Shown: positions 1 through 7,859 of the stretch, one piece after another
How the letters are laid out: each line of letters begins with the position of its first letter
Numbering within the stretch: position 1 is the first letter of the stretch
DNA from: Pseudolysinimonas_A sp039912695
Lineage (GTDB): Bacteria > Actinomycetota > Actinomycetes > Actinomycetales > Microbacteriaceae
Direction: 5' to 3'
Length of the DNA stretch: 64,000 bases
Assembly (NCBI RefSeq): GCF_039912695.1
Contig: NZ_JBDSPJ010000002.1
Location: 124,001 to 188,000 of the forward strand
Notes under the pieces: model-generated
What the model saw: only the letters and a program-made list of their open reading frames with translations
Told to the model about the DNA's origin: nothing
The model's database searches: none
Program-made: the position numbers and the translations under genes

Positions 1-464
1 AGCTGCTCAAACACCGGCGCCGCCTCGCGGGCGAGGTTGCCCAGGTGTACAGGGTTGGTCGGAACGTCACGCCAGCCCAGAACACGCAGGTGCTCTTCAT
101 CCGCGATCTTTGCGATCGCGGCCTTCTGCTGTTCGCGCTCGCCCTGATCGGTGGGGAGGAACGCCATCCCGACCGCGTAGCGTCCCGCGGGCGGCAGATC
201 GAAGCCTGCGACCGCCCGCAGAAACAAGTCGGGAATCTGCGTGACGATCCCGGCGCCGTCCCCGGTGCCAGCATCCGACCCGATCGCGCCGCGATGCTCG
301 AGGTGACGCAGAGCTTCGAGTGCTTGGGTCACGATGTCGTGGCCCGCCGTGCCGCGGAGGGTCGCGACCATCGCGAGCCCGCAGGCATCCTTCTCGGAGG
401 CAGGGTTGTAGAGTCCCTGCCTCGCGGGAACGGTACTAAACCGTTCGAACGCGTTCTCTGCCAT
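1..464 (-). CDS. gltB: Glutamate synthase (NADPH) large subunit, N-terminal part, cut by window edge
   Basis: Translating the minus strand from the ATG at 464 gives MAENAFERF... followed by a 'SEKDACGLAMVA' block. This is the class II glutamine amidotransferase start of GltB; Cys28 would become the N-terminal nucleophile after removal of a short propeptide, as known for this family. Then come 'ALRHLEHRGAIGSDAGTGDGAG', the typical glutaminase signature. GltB transfers the glutamine amide to 2-oxoglutarate to make glutamate. Only about 154 codons are present; the gene continues beyond base 1. It lies 94 bp downstream of lgt in the same direction, so it may have its own promoter or be read through. 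Confidence 0.93.
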   Translation of the reverse strand, partial: MAENAFERFSTVPARQGLYNPASEKDACGLAMVATLRGTAGHDIVTQALEALRHLEHRGAIGSDAGTGDGAGIVTQIPDLFLRAVAGFDLPPAGRYAVGMAFLPTDQGEREQQKAAIAKIADEEHLRVLGWRDVPTNPVHLGNLAREAAPVFEQ

Positions 465-558
465 AACTACCGTCCTCACGATGGTGCTGAGTGGGACGTC
501 TCTGGCCCAACGGATGCTGTGTGCGTCCCGGGCCGCGAGGGTGCGCGCGACAGCGGGA
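465..558 (-). promoter_or_regulatory. lgt-gltB intergenic region
   Basis: This 94-bp gap holds no open frame I would call. It is longer than the other junctions of this gene chain, so a gltB promoter or leader is plausible. I could not fix a convincing -35/-10 pair by eye. A purine-rich GAGGAC lies about 7 nt before the gltB ATG and can serve as ribosome binding site. Confidence 0.3.
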
Positions 559-1653
559 CTACTTTCGGGTTGCTCCGCTTGTGGCAGGTACCGCAGGCGA
601 TCCGGCGCCATCGCCGGGCTCGTCTGAGTCCGAGTAGATCTCATCGGAGTCTACCGCAGAGTCGGGTTTCCACTCTTTTCCGGGGCGGTAGACGCTTGGC
701 TCCAGCCCGACGTGGCTCTTGGACTGAATGATCAGGATCAGCAGCCCAACAACGATCGCGGCCAGTGCTCCCCAGACGTTGGATCGGATGCCGAGGAACG
801 TCTCGCTCGGGTCGAGTCGGATGGACTCGAACCACGAACGGCCGATGCCGTACCAGATGAGGTACAGCCCCACCATCTTGCCCCAGCGCCAGGCGTCGCG
901 ACGCACGAAGGTTGGCCAGATCGGCAGGAATCGCCCGATACCTGTCGCGACCTTGCTGAACGAGACGCGGTTCTCAATGGCCATCAGGATCGCGAAGCCC
1001 GCGAGAAGCCAGATGATTTCGTACAGGAAGGTCGGGTGGAAGAGCGTGTCGTCAGGTAGACCAACCGGGATCGCCGAGTTGGGGCGGTCGATCTCAAGGC
1101 CCCACGGGAGGTCAGTCGGCAGGCCGAACAGCTCCTGGTTGAAGTAGTTGCCGAGCCGACCGAAGGCCTGCGCGAGCAGCAGAGTCGGCGCCATCGCATC
1201 GACAGCCGCCGTGAATCTGAGGCCCGCAATGCGGCACGCGATGTAGACGCCGAGGGCGCCAAACAGCACCGCGCCGAAGATGGCGACTCCGCCCTCCCAG
1301 ACTGCCCAGACGCTGCCCGGTTTGGTGACATCCCAGGTGTTCTTGCCGGGACCGAAGTAGTCGTCCGGGTGCGTGACGACGTGCCAGGCACGCGAACCGA
1401 TGATGCCGAAGACGACCGCCCAGATCGCGAGGTCGACAACGAGCCACGGTTCGGCACCGCGCTTGGTCAGCCGGTAGTTCGAGACCACGATCGCGACAAT
1501 GATGCCGACCAGGATCGCAATGGCGTACATGTGGATCACGAATTGCGTCGGGAACCACGGGAAGATCCCGACCAGGGCATCGTGGATGAACCCGAGCGGG
1601 ATGTTGATGGTCGCCCAGTCAGAGGGGGGGCTGGGAAGGCTCAGCGGCAGCAC
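559..1653 (-). CDS. lgt: Prolipoprotein diacylglyceryl transferase
   Basis: Lgt is the inner-membrane enzyme that transfers diacylglycerol from phosphatidylglycerol to the lipobox cysteine of preprolipoproteins. The protein has several hydrophobic segments and the family signature 'GRLGNYFNQELFG', containing the essential Arg-Gly-Asn residues. A polar, acidic C-terminal tail of about 45 residues follows the last membrane span, as is common in actinobacterial Lgt. I chose the GTG at 1653 (VLPLSLPSPPSDW...), 10 bp after the trpA stop. The frame stays open further upstream, but that would run back into trpA. Placement after trpA is common in actinobacteria. The lipoproteins at 34358 and 48584 are likely substrates. 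Confidence 0.93.
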   Translation of the reverse strand: MLPLSLPSPPSDWATINIPLGFIHDALVGIFPWFPTQFVIHMYAIAILVGIIVAIVVSNYRLTKRGAEPWLVVDLAIWAVVFGIIGSRAWHVVTHPDDYFGPGKNTWDVTKPGSVWAVWEGGVAIFGAVLFGALGVYIACRIAGLRFTAAVDAMAPTLLLAQAFGRLGNYFNQELFGLPTDLPWGLEIDRPNSAIPVGLPDDTLFHPTFLYEIIWLLAGFAILMAIENRVSFSKVATGIGRFLPIWPTFVRRDAWRWGKMVGLYLIWYGIGRSWFESIRLDPSETFLGIRSNVWGALAAIVVGLLILIIQSKSHVGLEPSVYRPGKEWKPDSAVDSDEIYSDSDEPGDGAGSPAVPATSGATRK

Positions 1654-1663
1654 GAACGCGAGT

Positions 1664-2470
1664 CTACTTCCCCGTCGCGGAGGTACCGGACGCCAGTTCG
1701 GCAGCCTTTGCTGCAACGCCCGACACCCCACCCTCGGCAAGAGCCGTGACCAGCGCCGCTCCGACGATCGCGCCGTCGGCGTAGCCGAGAACTTCGGCGA
1801 CCTGTGTGCCCGACGAGATCCCGATCCCGACGCAGACGTTCGCCGTTCCCGCCTCGCGGAGCCGCGCCACCAGGGTGCGTGCGGCGTCGTCGACGGTCTG
1901 CCGCGCTCCGGTCACACCCATCGTCGAGACCGCGTACACGAACCCGCGTGACGCCGCCACAGTTGTCGCCAAGCGGGCATCGGTGGATGACGGAGCCGCC
2001 AGAAATATCCGGTCGAGACCGGTGCGGTCACTCGTCGTAATCCACTCGACTGCGGAGTCGGGGGTGATGTCGGGCGTGATGAGTCCCGCTCCCCCGGCAT
2101 CGCGGAGTGCGTCGGCGAACCGGTCGACGCCGAACTGCAGCACCGGATTCCAGTAGGTCATCACGAGAACCGGGATGTCGACTCGCGCTCGCACTGCCTC
2201 AACGGCGGTGAATACGTCGCGCACTCGAAATCCACCCGCAAGTGCGGTCTCGGTCGCCTTCTGGATCGCAAGGCCGTCCATCACAGGGTCCGAGTAGGGC
2301 AACCCAAGTTCGAGCGCATCCACGCCGTTCTCAGCTAGCGCGACGGCCGCGTCGATGCTCGTCTGCAGGTCGGGGAAACCGATCGGCAGATATCCGATGA
2401 GGCTGCCGCGACCCGTTGCCCGATTGGCGGCGATCGTGTCGGCGACCGACGGAGCGATGGCGGCGGTCAT
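1664..2470 (-). CDS. trpA: Tryptophan synthase alpha chain
   Basis: TrpA cleaves indole-3-glycerol phosphate to indole and glyceraldehyde 3-phosphate, passing indole to TrpB through the complex tunnel. The protein (268 aa, normal length) has the segment 'ALELGLPYSDPVMDG', giving Glu54 and Asp65, which match the catalytic Glu49/Asp60 pair of the enteric enzyme by spacing. The ATG at 2470 overlaps the trpB stop in an ATGA arrangement. A longer frame back to 2506 would only add trpB-overlapping sequence and was rejected. Confidence 0.97.
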   Translation of the reverse strand: MTAAIAPSVADTIAANRATGRGSLIGYLPIGFPDLQTSIDAAVALAENGVDALELGLPYSDPVMDGLAIQKATETALAGGFRVRDVFTAVEAVRARVDIPVLVMTYWNPVLQFGVDRFADALRDAGGAGLITPDITPDSAVEWITTSDRTGLDRIFLAAPSSTDARLATTVAASRGFVYAVSTMGVTGARQTVDDAARTLVARLREAGTANVCVGIGISSGTQVAEVLGYADGAIVGAALVTALAEGGVSGVAAKAAELASGTSATGK

Positions 2471-3705
2471 GACTGCTTCGCCCCGTCGTCGAACAGGCCG
2501 AACCACTTGCCTGCGGTCTCGACGTCTTTGTCGCCGCGGCCGCTGAGGTTGATCAGAATCGTGACGTCGGGTCCGAGTTCTCGGCCGAGCCGTAGCGCGC
2601 CAGCTAGGGCGTGAGCGGATTCGATGGCCGGGATGATCCCTTCCGTCATCGAGAGCAGGCGCAAAGCATCCATCGCCTCGGTGTCGGTCGCCGGCAAGTA
2701 GGTCGCCCGGCCGGAGTCGTTGAGTGCCGCGTGCTCAGGTCCGACGCCGGGGTAGTCGAGTCCTGCGGAGATCGAGTGCGACTCGATGGTCTGGCCGTCG
2801 TCGTCTTGCAGCACATACGAGCGGGAGCCGTGCAGGATGCCGGGGCGTCCGCGCTCGATCGTCGCCGCGTGCTTCTCCGTGTCGACCCCATCACCCGCCG
2901 CCTCGATGCCGATCAGTTTCACATCGGCGTCATCGAGGAAGGCGTGAAAGATGCCGATCGCGTTCGAGCCGCCGCCGACGCAGGCCATCACGACATCCGG
3001 AAGCTTGCCGGTGAGGTCAAGCACCTGCTGACGCGCCTCTTCGCCGATGATCTTCTGGAAGTCACGCACCATGGCAGGAAACGGATGCGGTCCGGCCGCA
3101 GTGCCGAAGATGTAGTTGGTCGTCTCGACGCTCGTGACCCATTCGCGGTAGGCCTCGTTGATCGCATCCTTGAGGGTGCGCGACCCGGTCTTCACGGGAA
3201 CCACCTCGGCGCCCAAGAGCCGCATCCGTGCGACGTTGAGCGCCTGCCGCTGGGTGTCGACTTCGCCCATGAACACCGTGCATTCAAGTCCAAAAAGTGC
3301 CGCAGCCGTAGCCGTGGCAACCCCGTGCTGGCCGGCGCCGGTTTCGGCGATGACGCGCTTCTTGCCGAGCCGCTTGGTGAGCAGAGCCTGGCCGAGCACG
3401 TTGTTGATCTTGTGCGAACCCGTGTGGTTGAGGTCCTCGCGCTTCAGGATGATGCGCGCGCCACCGGCGTGCTCGGCGAACCGGGGCACCTCGGTGATGA
3501 TCGACGGACGACCGGTGTAGGTGCGATGCAGCTCGGCCAGTTCGGCCTGAAACGCCGGGTCGACCTTCGCGACCTCGTACGCGGCAGCCAGTTCGTCGAT
3601 CGCCTTGATCAACGACTCGGGCATGAAACGCCCACCGTAGGCGTCGAAGAACGGGCCGGGACGGTTCATCAAACTCGCCCCCTGAGCCGGTCGAAGGGTG
3701 GTCAT
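2467..3705 (-). CDS. trpB: Tryptophan synthase beta chain
   Basis: TrpB is the PLP enzyme that condenses indole with L-serine. It shows 'REDLNHTGSHKINN', with Lys99 as the PLP Schiff-base lysine, and the glycine-rich phosphate loop 'GGGSNAIG'. The length is 412 aa. The ATG at 3705 overlaps the trpC stop (ATGA). Residues 4-10 (LRPAQGA) come from a sequence at 3680-3698 resembling a CCCTGAGCC-GTCGAAGGG palindromic element, so the N-terminal dozen residues look like an added extension. An alternative start is Met13 (3669), just before the conserved 'PGPFFDAYGGRFMPE'. Confidence 0.97.
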   Translation of the reverse strand: MTTLRPAQGASLMNRPGPFFDAYGGRFMPESLIKAIDELAAAYEVAKVDPAFQAELAELHRTYTGRPSIITEVPRFAEHAGGARIILKREDLNHTGSHKINNVLGQALLTKRLGKKRVIAETGAGQHGVATATAAALFGLECTVFMGEVDTQRQALNVARMRLLGAEVVPVKTGSRTLKDAINEAYREWVTSVETTNYIFGTAAGPHPFPAMVRDFQKIIGEEARQQVLDLTGKLPDVVMACVGGGSNAIGIFHAFLDDADVKLIGIEAAGDGVDTEKHAATIERGRPGILHGSRSYVLQDDDGQTIESHSISAGLDYPGVGPEHAALNDSGRATYLPATDTEAMDALRLLSMTEGIIPAIESAHALAGALRLGRELGPDVTILINLSGRGDKDVETAGKWFGLFDDGAKQS

Positions 3706-4481
3706 CGTCCTGCCTCCAAGAAACTCTCAAGTCGCGCCACAGGGTCGCCGTCGGTGACCAGCGCTTCACCGATCAGGACGACATCCGCCCCTGCAGCGCG
3801 GTAGTGGGCAACGTCGGCCGAGTCTTTCACCGCTGACTCTGCGATGCGGATGACGCCCGACGGGATGCGGTCGGCCAGCGACCCGAACAGATTGCGATCG
3901 AGCTCAAACGTTGACAGATTGCGGGCGTTGACGCCAACGATCGACGCGCCAACATCCAGTGCGCGCTCAACCTCCTCGGCGGAGTGAGTCTCGACGAGGG
4001 GCGTCATGCCCAGTTCGACGATGAGCGCGTGAAGTTCGTGCAGAACCGGTTGAGTGAGTGCCGCAACAATGAGAAGGACGAGGTCGGCATCCGCGGCGCG
4101 GGCTTCGAAAACTTGGTAGGGCTCGGCGATGAAGTCTTTGCGCAAGACCGGCACGCCTACGGCAGCCCGCACCTGGACGAGGTCGTCGAGGGATCCCCCG
4201 AAGCGGCGACCCTCGGTCAGCACGCTGATCGCGCTCGCACCGCCCGCCTCGTACGACACCGCGAGGGCGGCGGGGTCGGCGATCTCGGCGAGAGCTCCTC
4301 GCGAGGGGCTGGCCCGCTTCACCTCGGCGATGACCTTGATGCGATCGGCGGGCGCAAGAACCGCCATCACGTCGCGCGCTGCGGGTCGCGCCAGCGCTGC
4401 TGCTTCAACCTCGGCCAAACCGACGAGGGCACGCCGAGCGGCCGCGTCATCGACGGCGCCGGCGACCAGCTCGGCGAGCAT
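3702..4481 (-). CDS. trpC: Indole-3-glycerol phosphate synthase
   Basis: TrpC closes the indole ring of CdRP to make indole-3-glycerol phosphate, the TrpA substrate. The protein is a 259-aa beta/alpha barrel with the family signature 'VIAEVKRASPSRG', the 'VLRKDFI' strand carrying the catalytic lysine, 'LVETHS' and 'GVNARNL'. The last barrel strand 'DVVLIGEALV' is intact. It overlaps trpB by 4 bp and starts 1 bp after the upstream small membrane gene. trpD, trpF and trpG are not in this window. Confidence 0.97.
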   Translation of the reverse strand: MLAELVAGAVDDAAARRALVGLAEVEAAALARPAARDVMAVLAPADRIKVIAEVKRASPSRGALAEIADPAALAVSYEAGGASAISVLTEGRRFGGSLDDLVQVRAAVGVPVLRKDFIAEPYQVFEARAADADLVLLIVAALTQPVLHELHALIVELGMTPLVETHSAEEVERALDVGASIVGVNARNLSTFELDRNLFGSLADRIPSGVIRIAESAVKDSADVAHYRAAGADVVLIGEALVTDGDPVARLESFLEAGR

Positions 4482-4482
4482 G

Positions 4483-4713
4483 TCAGGAATGAGGCTTAGG
4501 GGTGTAACGAGGGCCCTTAACTCCGTAGCCGAGCTTCGCGAGAACGAGTCCGACGATGAAGCCGAGCACGACCACGCCCACCGAGATCCAGACGATCAGC
4601 GGCTGGTCGAACCAAAACGCCAAGGTGCCGACCGCAAAACCGATCAACATGATCACTACGGCGACCCATGCAGCGGGCGAATTGCCGTGGCCGGGCTCGT
4701 TGTCGTCGCTCAA
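4483..4713 (-). CDS. Small two-span membrane protein between trpE and trpC (DUF6704-like)
   Basis: A 76-aa protein with a polar, His-containing N-terminus (DDNEPGHGN), two hydrophobic segments at about 15-35 and 40-60, and a basic tail. It looks like the actinobacterial family I recall as DUF6704, usually found next to trp genes; that family number is from memory. Function is unknown. It ends 1 bp before trpC and begins about 12 bp after the trp-associated membrane protein, so it is co-transcribed with trp biosynthesis. Confidence 0.75.
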   Translation of the reverse strand: MSDDNEPGHGNSPAAWVAVVIMLIGFAVGTLAFWFDQPLIVWISVGVVVLGFIVGLVLAKLGYGVKGPRYTPKPHS

Positions 4714-4725
4714 CGTAAGGCTCCT

Positions 4726-5190
4726 TTACTCGGGTCGCGGGGACCGCGCCAAGTCTATCGGCGCGTCACCGGTCGGATCGTCGCCCGCGCTCAGTGCATC
4801 CCAGTCGCCGATCGCGTCACCGACACCCGTGGCGCGGGTGCGCGAGTACCGGCGACCCGACGTCGGCCACGCCCGGGTCGTTGCAGCCAGAGCAATTCCA
4901 ACCAGCACCTGGATGCCGCCAACGACGACCGCGAGGACGAGCCAGCCGTGCACCGCATCCGCCACCGGCGTGTACACCGCGACCAACACGATGCAGCCGC
5001 CGAGAGCCGCGAGCAGGATGGCGATGATCACCCGAAAGATCGGACCGGCGAGCAAGAGCGCGGCACCGGCTGCCGCGGTCGCGAGCCCGAGCGCCGAGAA
5101 GCCGGGCGACGCCGGGCTGGCCAGCGCCGTCAGGCCCGCAAGGACCGCGAGGACGAGAAGCGACAGCAGTCGAAGGCGGCCCGGCGTCAT
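4726..5190 (-). CDS. Trp biosynthesis-associated membrane protein
   Basis: A 154-aa protein with about four hydrophobic segments (LLSLLVLAVLAGLTA, LGLATAAAGAALLLAG, VIIAILLAALGGCIVLV, WLVLAVVVGGIQVLVGIAL) and a charged C-terminal tail. This fits the actinobacterial trp-operon membrane protein family (Trp_oprn_chp type), always found by trpE but without a known function. I start it at the ATG at 5190, 13 bp after the trpE stop. A longer frame to 5553 lies inside trpE and is not real. Confidence 0.85.
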   Translation of the reverse strand: MTPGRLRLLSLLVLAVLAGLTALASPASPGFSALGLATAAAGAALLLAGPIFRVIIAILLAALGGCIVLVAVYTPVADAVHGWLVLAVVVGGIQVLVGIALAATTRAWPTSGRRYSRTRATGVGDAIGDWDALSAGDDPTGDAPIDLARSPRPE

Positions 5191-5203
5191 GAGAGCAGGG
5201 CCA

Positions 5204-6745
5204 TCAGGTGACGCGACGGAGCGCGTTGGCGACGGCGACGGCTCGAAGCGGGGCGGCGGCCTTGTTGTGAGCTTCCTGCTGCTCGGTCGCGGCATCCGAA
5301 TCGGCGACCAGCCCGGCGCCGGCCTGCACGCGAGCCATCCCGCCGACAATCGTCGCTGTGCGGATCGCGATCGCCAGGTCGGAGTCACCCGCGAGGCCGA
5401 AGTAGCCGACCACTCCCCCGTAGACCCCGCGCTGCGCGGGCTCCAGCTCGTCGATGATCTCGAGCGAGCGCGGCTTGGGCGCTCCCGAGAGTGTGCCTGC
5501 CGGGAACGTGGCACGGAACACGTCGATCGAGTTCGCATCGGGCCGGAGGTCACCCTCCACCGTCGACACGAGATGCATGATGTGGCTGAACCGCTCGACC
5601 TGCATGAATTCGGTCACTTCGACGGAACCAGCGACGCACACCTTGGACAGATCGTTGCGGGCCAGATCGACGAGCATCAGGTGCTCCGCCTGCTCCTTGG
5701 GGTCGCCGAGCAGCTCGTCGGCGAGCTCGACATCCCGTTCGGCGGTGTCGCCGCGCGGCTTGGAACCAGCGATCGGATGCGTGATCACCCGGCCGTCGGC
5801 GACCTTCACCAGGGCCTCGGGAGACGACCCGACGATCGAATACGAACTGCCGTCGGGAGCGTCGAGGGTGAGCAGGTACATGTACGGGCTCGGGTTGAGG
5901 GTGCGCAAGACGCGATACACGTCGATCGGGTCGGCGGTGATTTCGTGATCGAATCGCTGCGAAATGACGACCTGAAAGACATCACCATCTCGGATGTACT
6001 GCCGTGATCTCTCGACTGAGGCCATGAAGTCGGCGGGCGTCGTGCGCGCGATCGGCTCGGGTGAAATCGAGAGGTCGACTTCCGCGAGCCAGGCTTCCGA
6101 GGGCTGCGCGAGTCCGCTCTGGAGCGTGTCGAGTCGCGCCTGAGCGTCGGCCCACATCGCATCCTCGTCATCCACCCCGTCGTTGAGCGCAGCGGCAATC
6201 AGGATCGCGGTGCCCGTGCGGTGGTCGAGCGCGACCAATTCGGAGACAAAACTCATGGCCAGACCCGGAATGTCGAAGTCGGCGGGCGGACTGTTCGGGA
6301 GTCGCTCGAGCTGGCGCACAGCCTCCCAGCCGATGAATCCAACGAGTCCGCCGGTCAGCGGCGGGTGACCATCGACCTGGGGCGTGCTCCACCGCTGGTA
6401 GAGATGGGCGAGCGCCTCAAGCGGCGCGGTCGGCACAGCGTCACCGAGAGCTCGGGATGCCGGCAGCCCGTAGTCGAGCCAGGTGGCGTGGTCGCCCTCC
6501 TGGGTCAGGACCCCGCTCGAGCCGACACCAACGAACGACCAGCGCGACCAGATGCCGCCCTGTTCGGCAGATTCCAGAAGGAAGGTGCCGGGCTTTCCGA
6601 CGGCGAGTTTGCGGTAGACGCCGATGGGCGTCTCCCCGTCGGCGAACAGCCGGCGCAGAACGGGCACGACGCGGTGCCCCGCCGCAACGGCTGTGCGGAA
6701 GTCGGTGCGCGTCGTGCTGCCGACGGCGCCGGTGGCGATGCTCAT
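5204..6745 (-). CDS. trpE: Anthranilate synthase component I
   Basis: TrpE makes anthranilate from chorismate with ammonia supplied by TrpG. The 513-aa protein has the N-terminal 'LLES' motif (residues 56-59), known to take part in tryptophan feedback binding. The chorismate-binding core shows 'SPEALVKV', 'THPIAGSKPRG', 'HIMHLVSTVEG', 'AGTLSGAPK' and 'IAIRTA'. The ATG at 6745 overlaps the hisI stop (ATGA). Coupling of trpE directly behind hisI means his and trp genes share a transcript here. The glutamine amidotransferase subunit TrpG is not in the window. Confidence 0.97.
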   Translation of the reverse strand: MSIATGAVGSTTRTDFRTAVAAGHRVVPVLRRLFADGETPIGVYRKLAVGKPGTFLLESAEQGGIWSRWSFVGVGSSGVLTQEGDHATWLDYGLPASRALGDAVPTAPLEALAHLYQRWSTPQVDGHPPLTGGLVGFIGWEAVRQLERLPNSPPADFDIPGLAMSFVSELVALDHRTGTAILIAAALNDGVDDEDAMWADAQARLDTLQSGLAQPSEAWLAEVDLSISPEPIARTTPADFMASVERSRQYIRDGDVFQVVISQRFDHEITADPIDVYRVLRTLNPSPYMYLLTLDAPDGSSYSIVGSSPEALVKVADGRVITHPIAGSKPRGDTAERDVELADELLGDPKEQAEHLMLVDLARNDLSKVCVAGSVEVTEFMQVERFSHIMHLVSTVEGDLRPDANSIDVFRATFPAGTLSGAPKPRSLEIIDELEPAQRGVYGGVVGYFGLAGDSDLAIAIRTATIVGGMARVQAGAGLVADSDAATEQQEAHNKAAAPLRAVAVANALRRVT

Positions 6746-7095
6746 GCCGACGATTCTCCCACCACGGGTTCCAGCGGATCGACATCGAAGCACGCGTGAG
6801 CTCCGGTGTGGCAAGCCGGGCCGACCTGGTGCACCGTGACCAGCAGAGTGTCACCGTCGCAGTCGAGGGCCGCTGCGCGCACGTACTGCGCGTTGCCGCT
6901 CGTGTCGCCCTTACGCCAATATTCCTGTCGGCTGCGCGACCAGAAGGTCACCCGGCCTTCGGTGAGAGTACGACGTAAGGCTTCGGCATCCATGTATCCG
7001 AGCATCAGCACGTCTCGGGTGGATTCTTCTTGAATGATCGCGGGGATCAACCCGTTCGCGTCGAATCTGGTTCGCGCAAGTACGTCGTCGCTCAT
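6742..7095 (-). CDS. hisI: Phosphoribosyl-AMP cyclohydrolase
   Basis: HisI opens the adenine ring of phosphoribosyl-AMP, step three of histidine synthesis. This 117-aa stand-alone enzyme (not fused to HisE) shows the Mg-binding 'DCDGDTLL' and the Zn-binding 'GPACHTGAHACF' motifs, with 'FWSRSRQEYWRKG' before them. It starts about 1 bp after hisF and its stop overlaps the trpE start. Confidence 0.97.
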   Translation of the reverse strand: MSDDVLARTRFDANGLIPAIIQEESTRDVLMLGYMDAEALRRTLTEGRVTFWSRSRQEYWRKGDTSGNAQYVRAAALDCDGDTLLVTVHQVGPACHTGAHACFDVDPLEPVVGESSA

Positions 7096-7096
7096 C

Positions 7097-7858
7097 TCAT
7101 CTCACCGAAATCCCTTCCGTTGCCAGCGCGCGCTTAACATCCCCGACGTTGAGCTCACCGCTATGAAAGACGGATGCCGCCAAGACCGCGTCGGCACCGG
7201 CAGCTACGGCGGGGGCGAAATCTTCGATCGCACCGGCACCGCCGCTGGCGATAACCGGTACTGAGCTGAGGTCGCGCATCATCCTGACCAGTTCGAGGTC
7301 GAAACCCTTCTTGGTTCCGTCGGCGTCGATCGAGTTGACCAGCAACTCCCCCGCTCCGCGTTCGATCGCCTCGACCGCCCAGGCCGCCGCGTCGACGTCG
7401 GTTTCGGTGCGACCACCGTGAGTTGTGACCACGAAGCCGCTCGGCATCCGGTCGCTGCGCTTGACGTCAAGCGACAGGACGAGCACCTGCGCGCCGAAGC
7501 GATCCGCGATTTCGCCGACCAGTGCGGGGCGGGCGATGGCGGCACTGTTAACGCCCACCTTGTCGGCACCGCTGGCGAGCAATCTGGCGACATCCTCGGC
7601 ACTGCGTACGCCGCCACCGACGGTCAGCGGGATGAAGACCTGTTCGGCGGTCGCCGTCACCGTCGCGTACATCGTCGCGCGGGCATCCACCGTCGCGGTT
7701 ACGTCGAGGAACGTGATCTCGTCGGCGCCCTGCTCGTAGTACGCACGAGCCAGGTCGACCGGGTCGCCCATGTCGCGGAGGTTCTCGAAGTTGACACCCT
7801 TCACCACCCGACCGTCGGTGACGTCGAGGCAGGGAATGACTCTGACGGAGACCGGCAT
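7097..7858 (-). CDS. hisF: Imidazole glycerol phosphate synthase cyclase subunit
   Basis: HisF is the barrel subunit that, with HisH glutaminase, makes imidazole glycerol phosphate and AICAR. The 253-aa protein has the catalytic aspartates in 'IPCLDV' (Asp12) and 'LSLDVKRSD', and the phosphate loops 'VGGGVRS' and 'ASGGAG'. HisH is not encoded here. It begins 1 bp after hisG. Confidence 0.97.
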   Translation of the reverse strand: MPVSVRVIPCLDVTDGRVVKGVNFENLRDMGDPVDLARAYYEQGADEITFLDVTATVDARATMYATVTATAEQVFIPLTVGGGVRSAEDVARLLASGADKVGVNSAAIARPALVGEIADRFGAQVLVLSLDVKRSDRMPSGFVVTTHGGRTETDVDAAAWAVEAIERGAGELLVNSIDADGTKKGFDLELVRMMRDLSSVPVIASGGAGAIEDFAPAVAAGADAVLAASVFHSGELNVGDVKRALATEGISVR

Positions 7859-7859
7859 G

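Noticed and set aside
4726..5553. Extended version of the trp-associated membrane protein
   Set aside because: The first 120 residues would be read through trpE in another frame; the ATG at 5190 gives a clean membrane protein.
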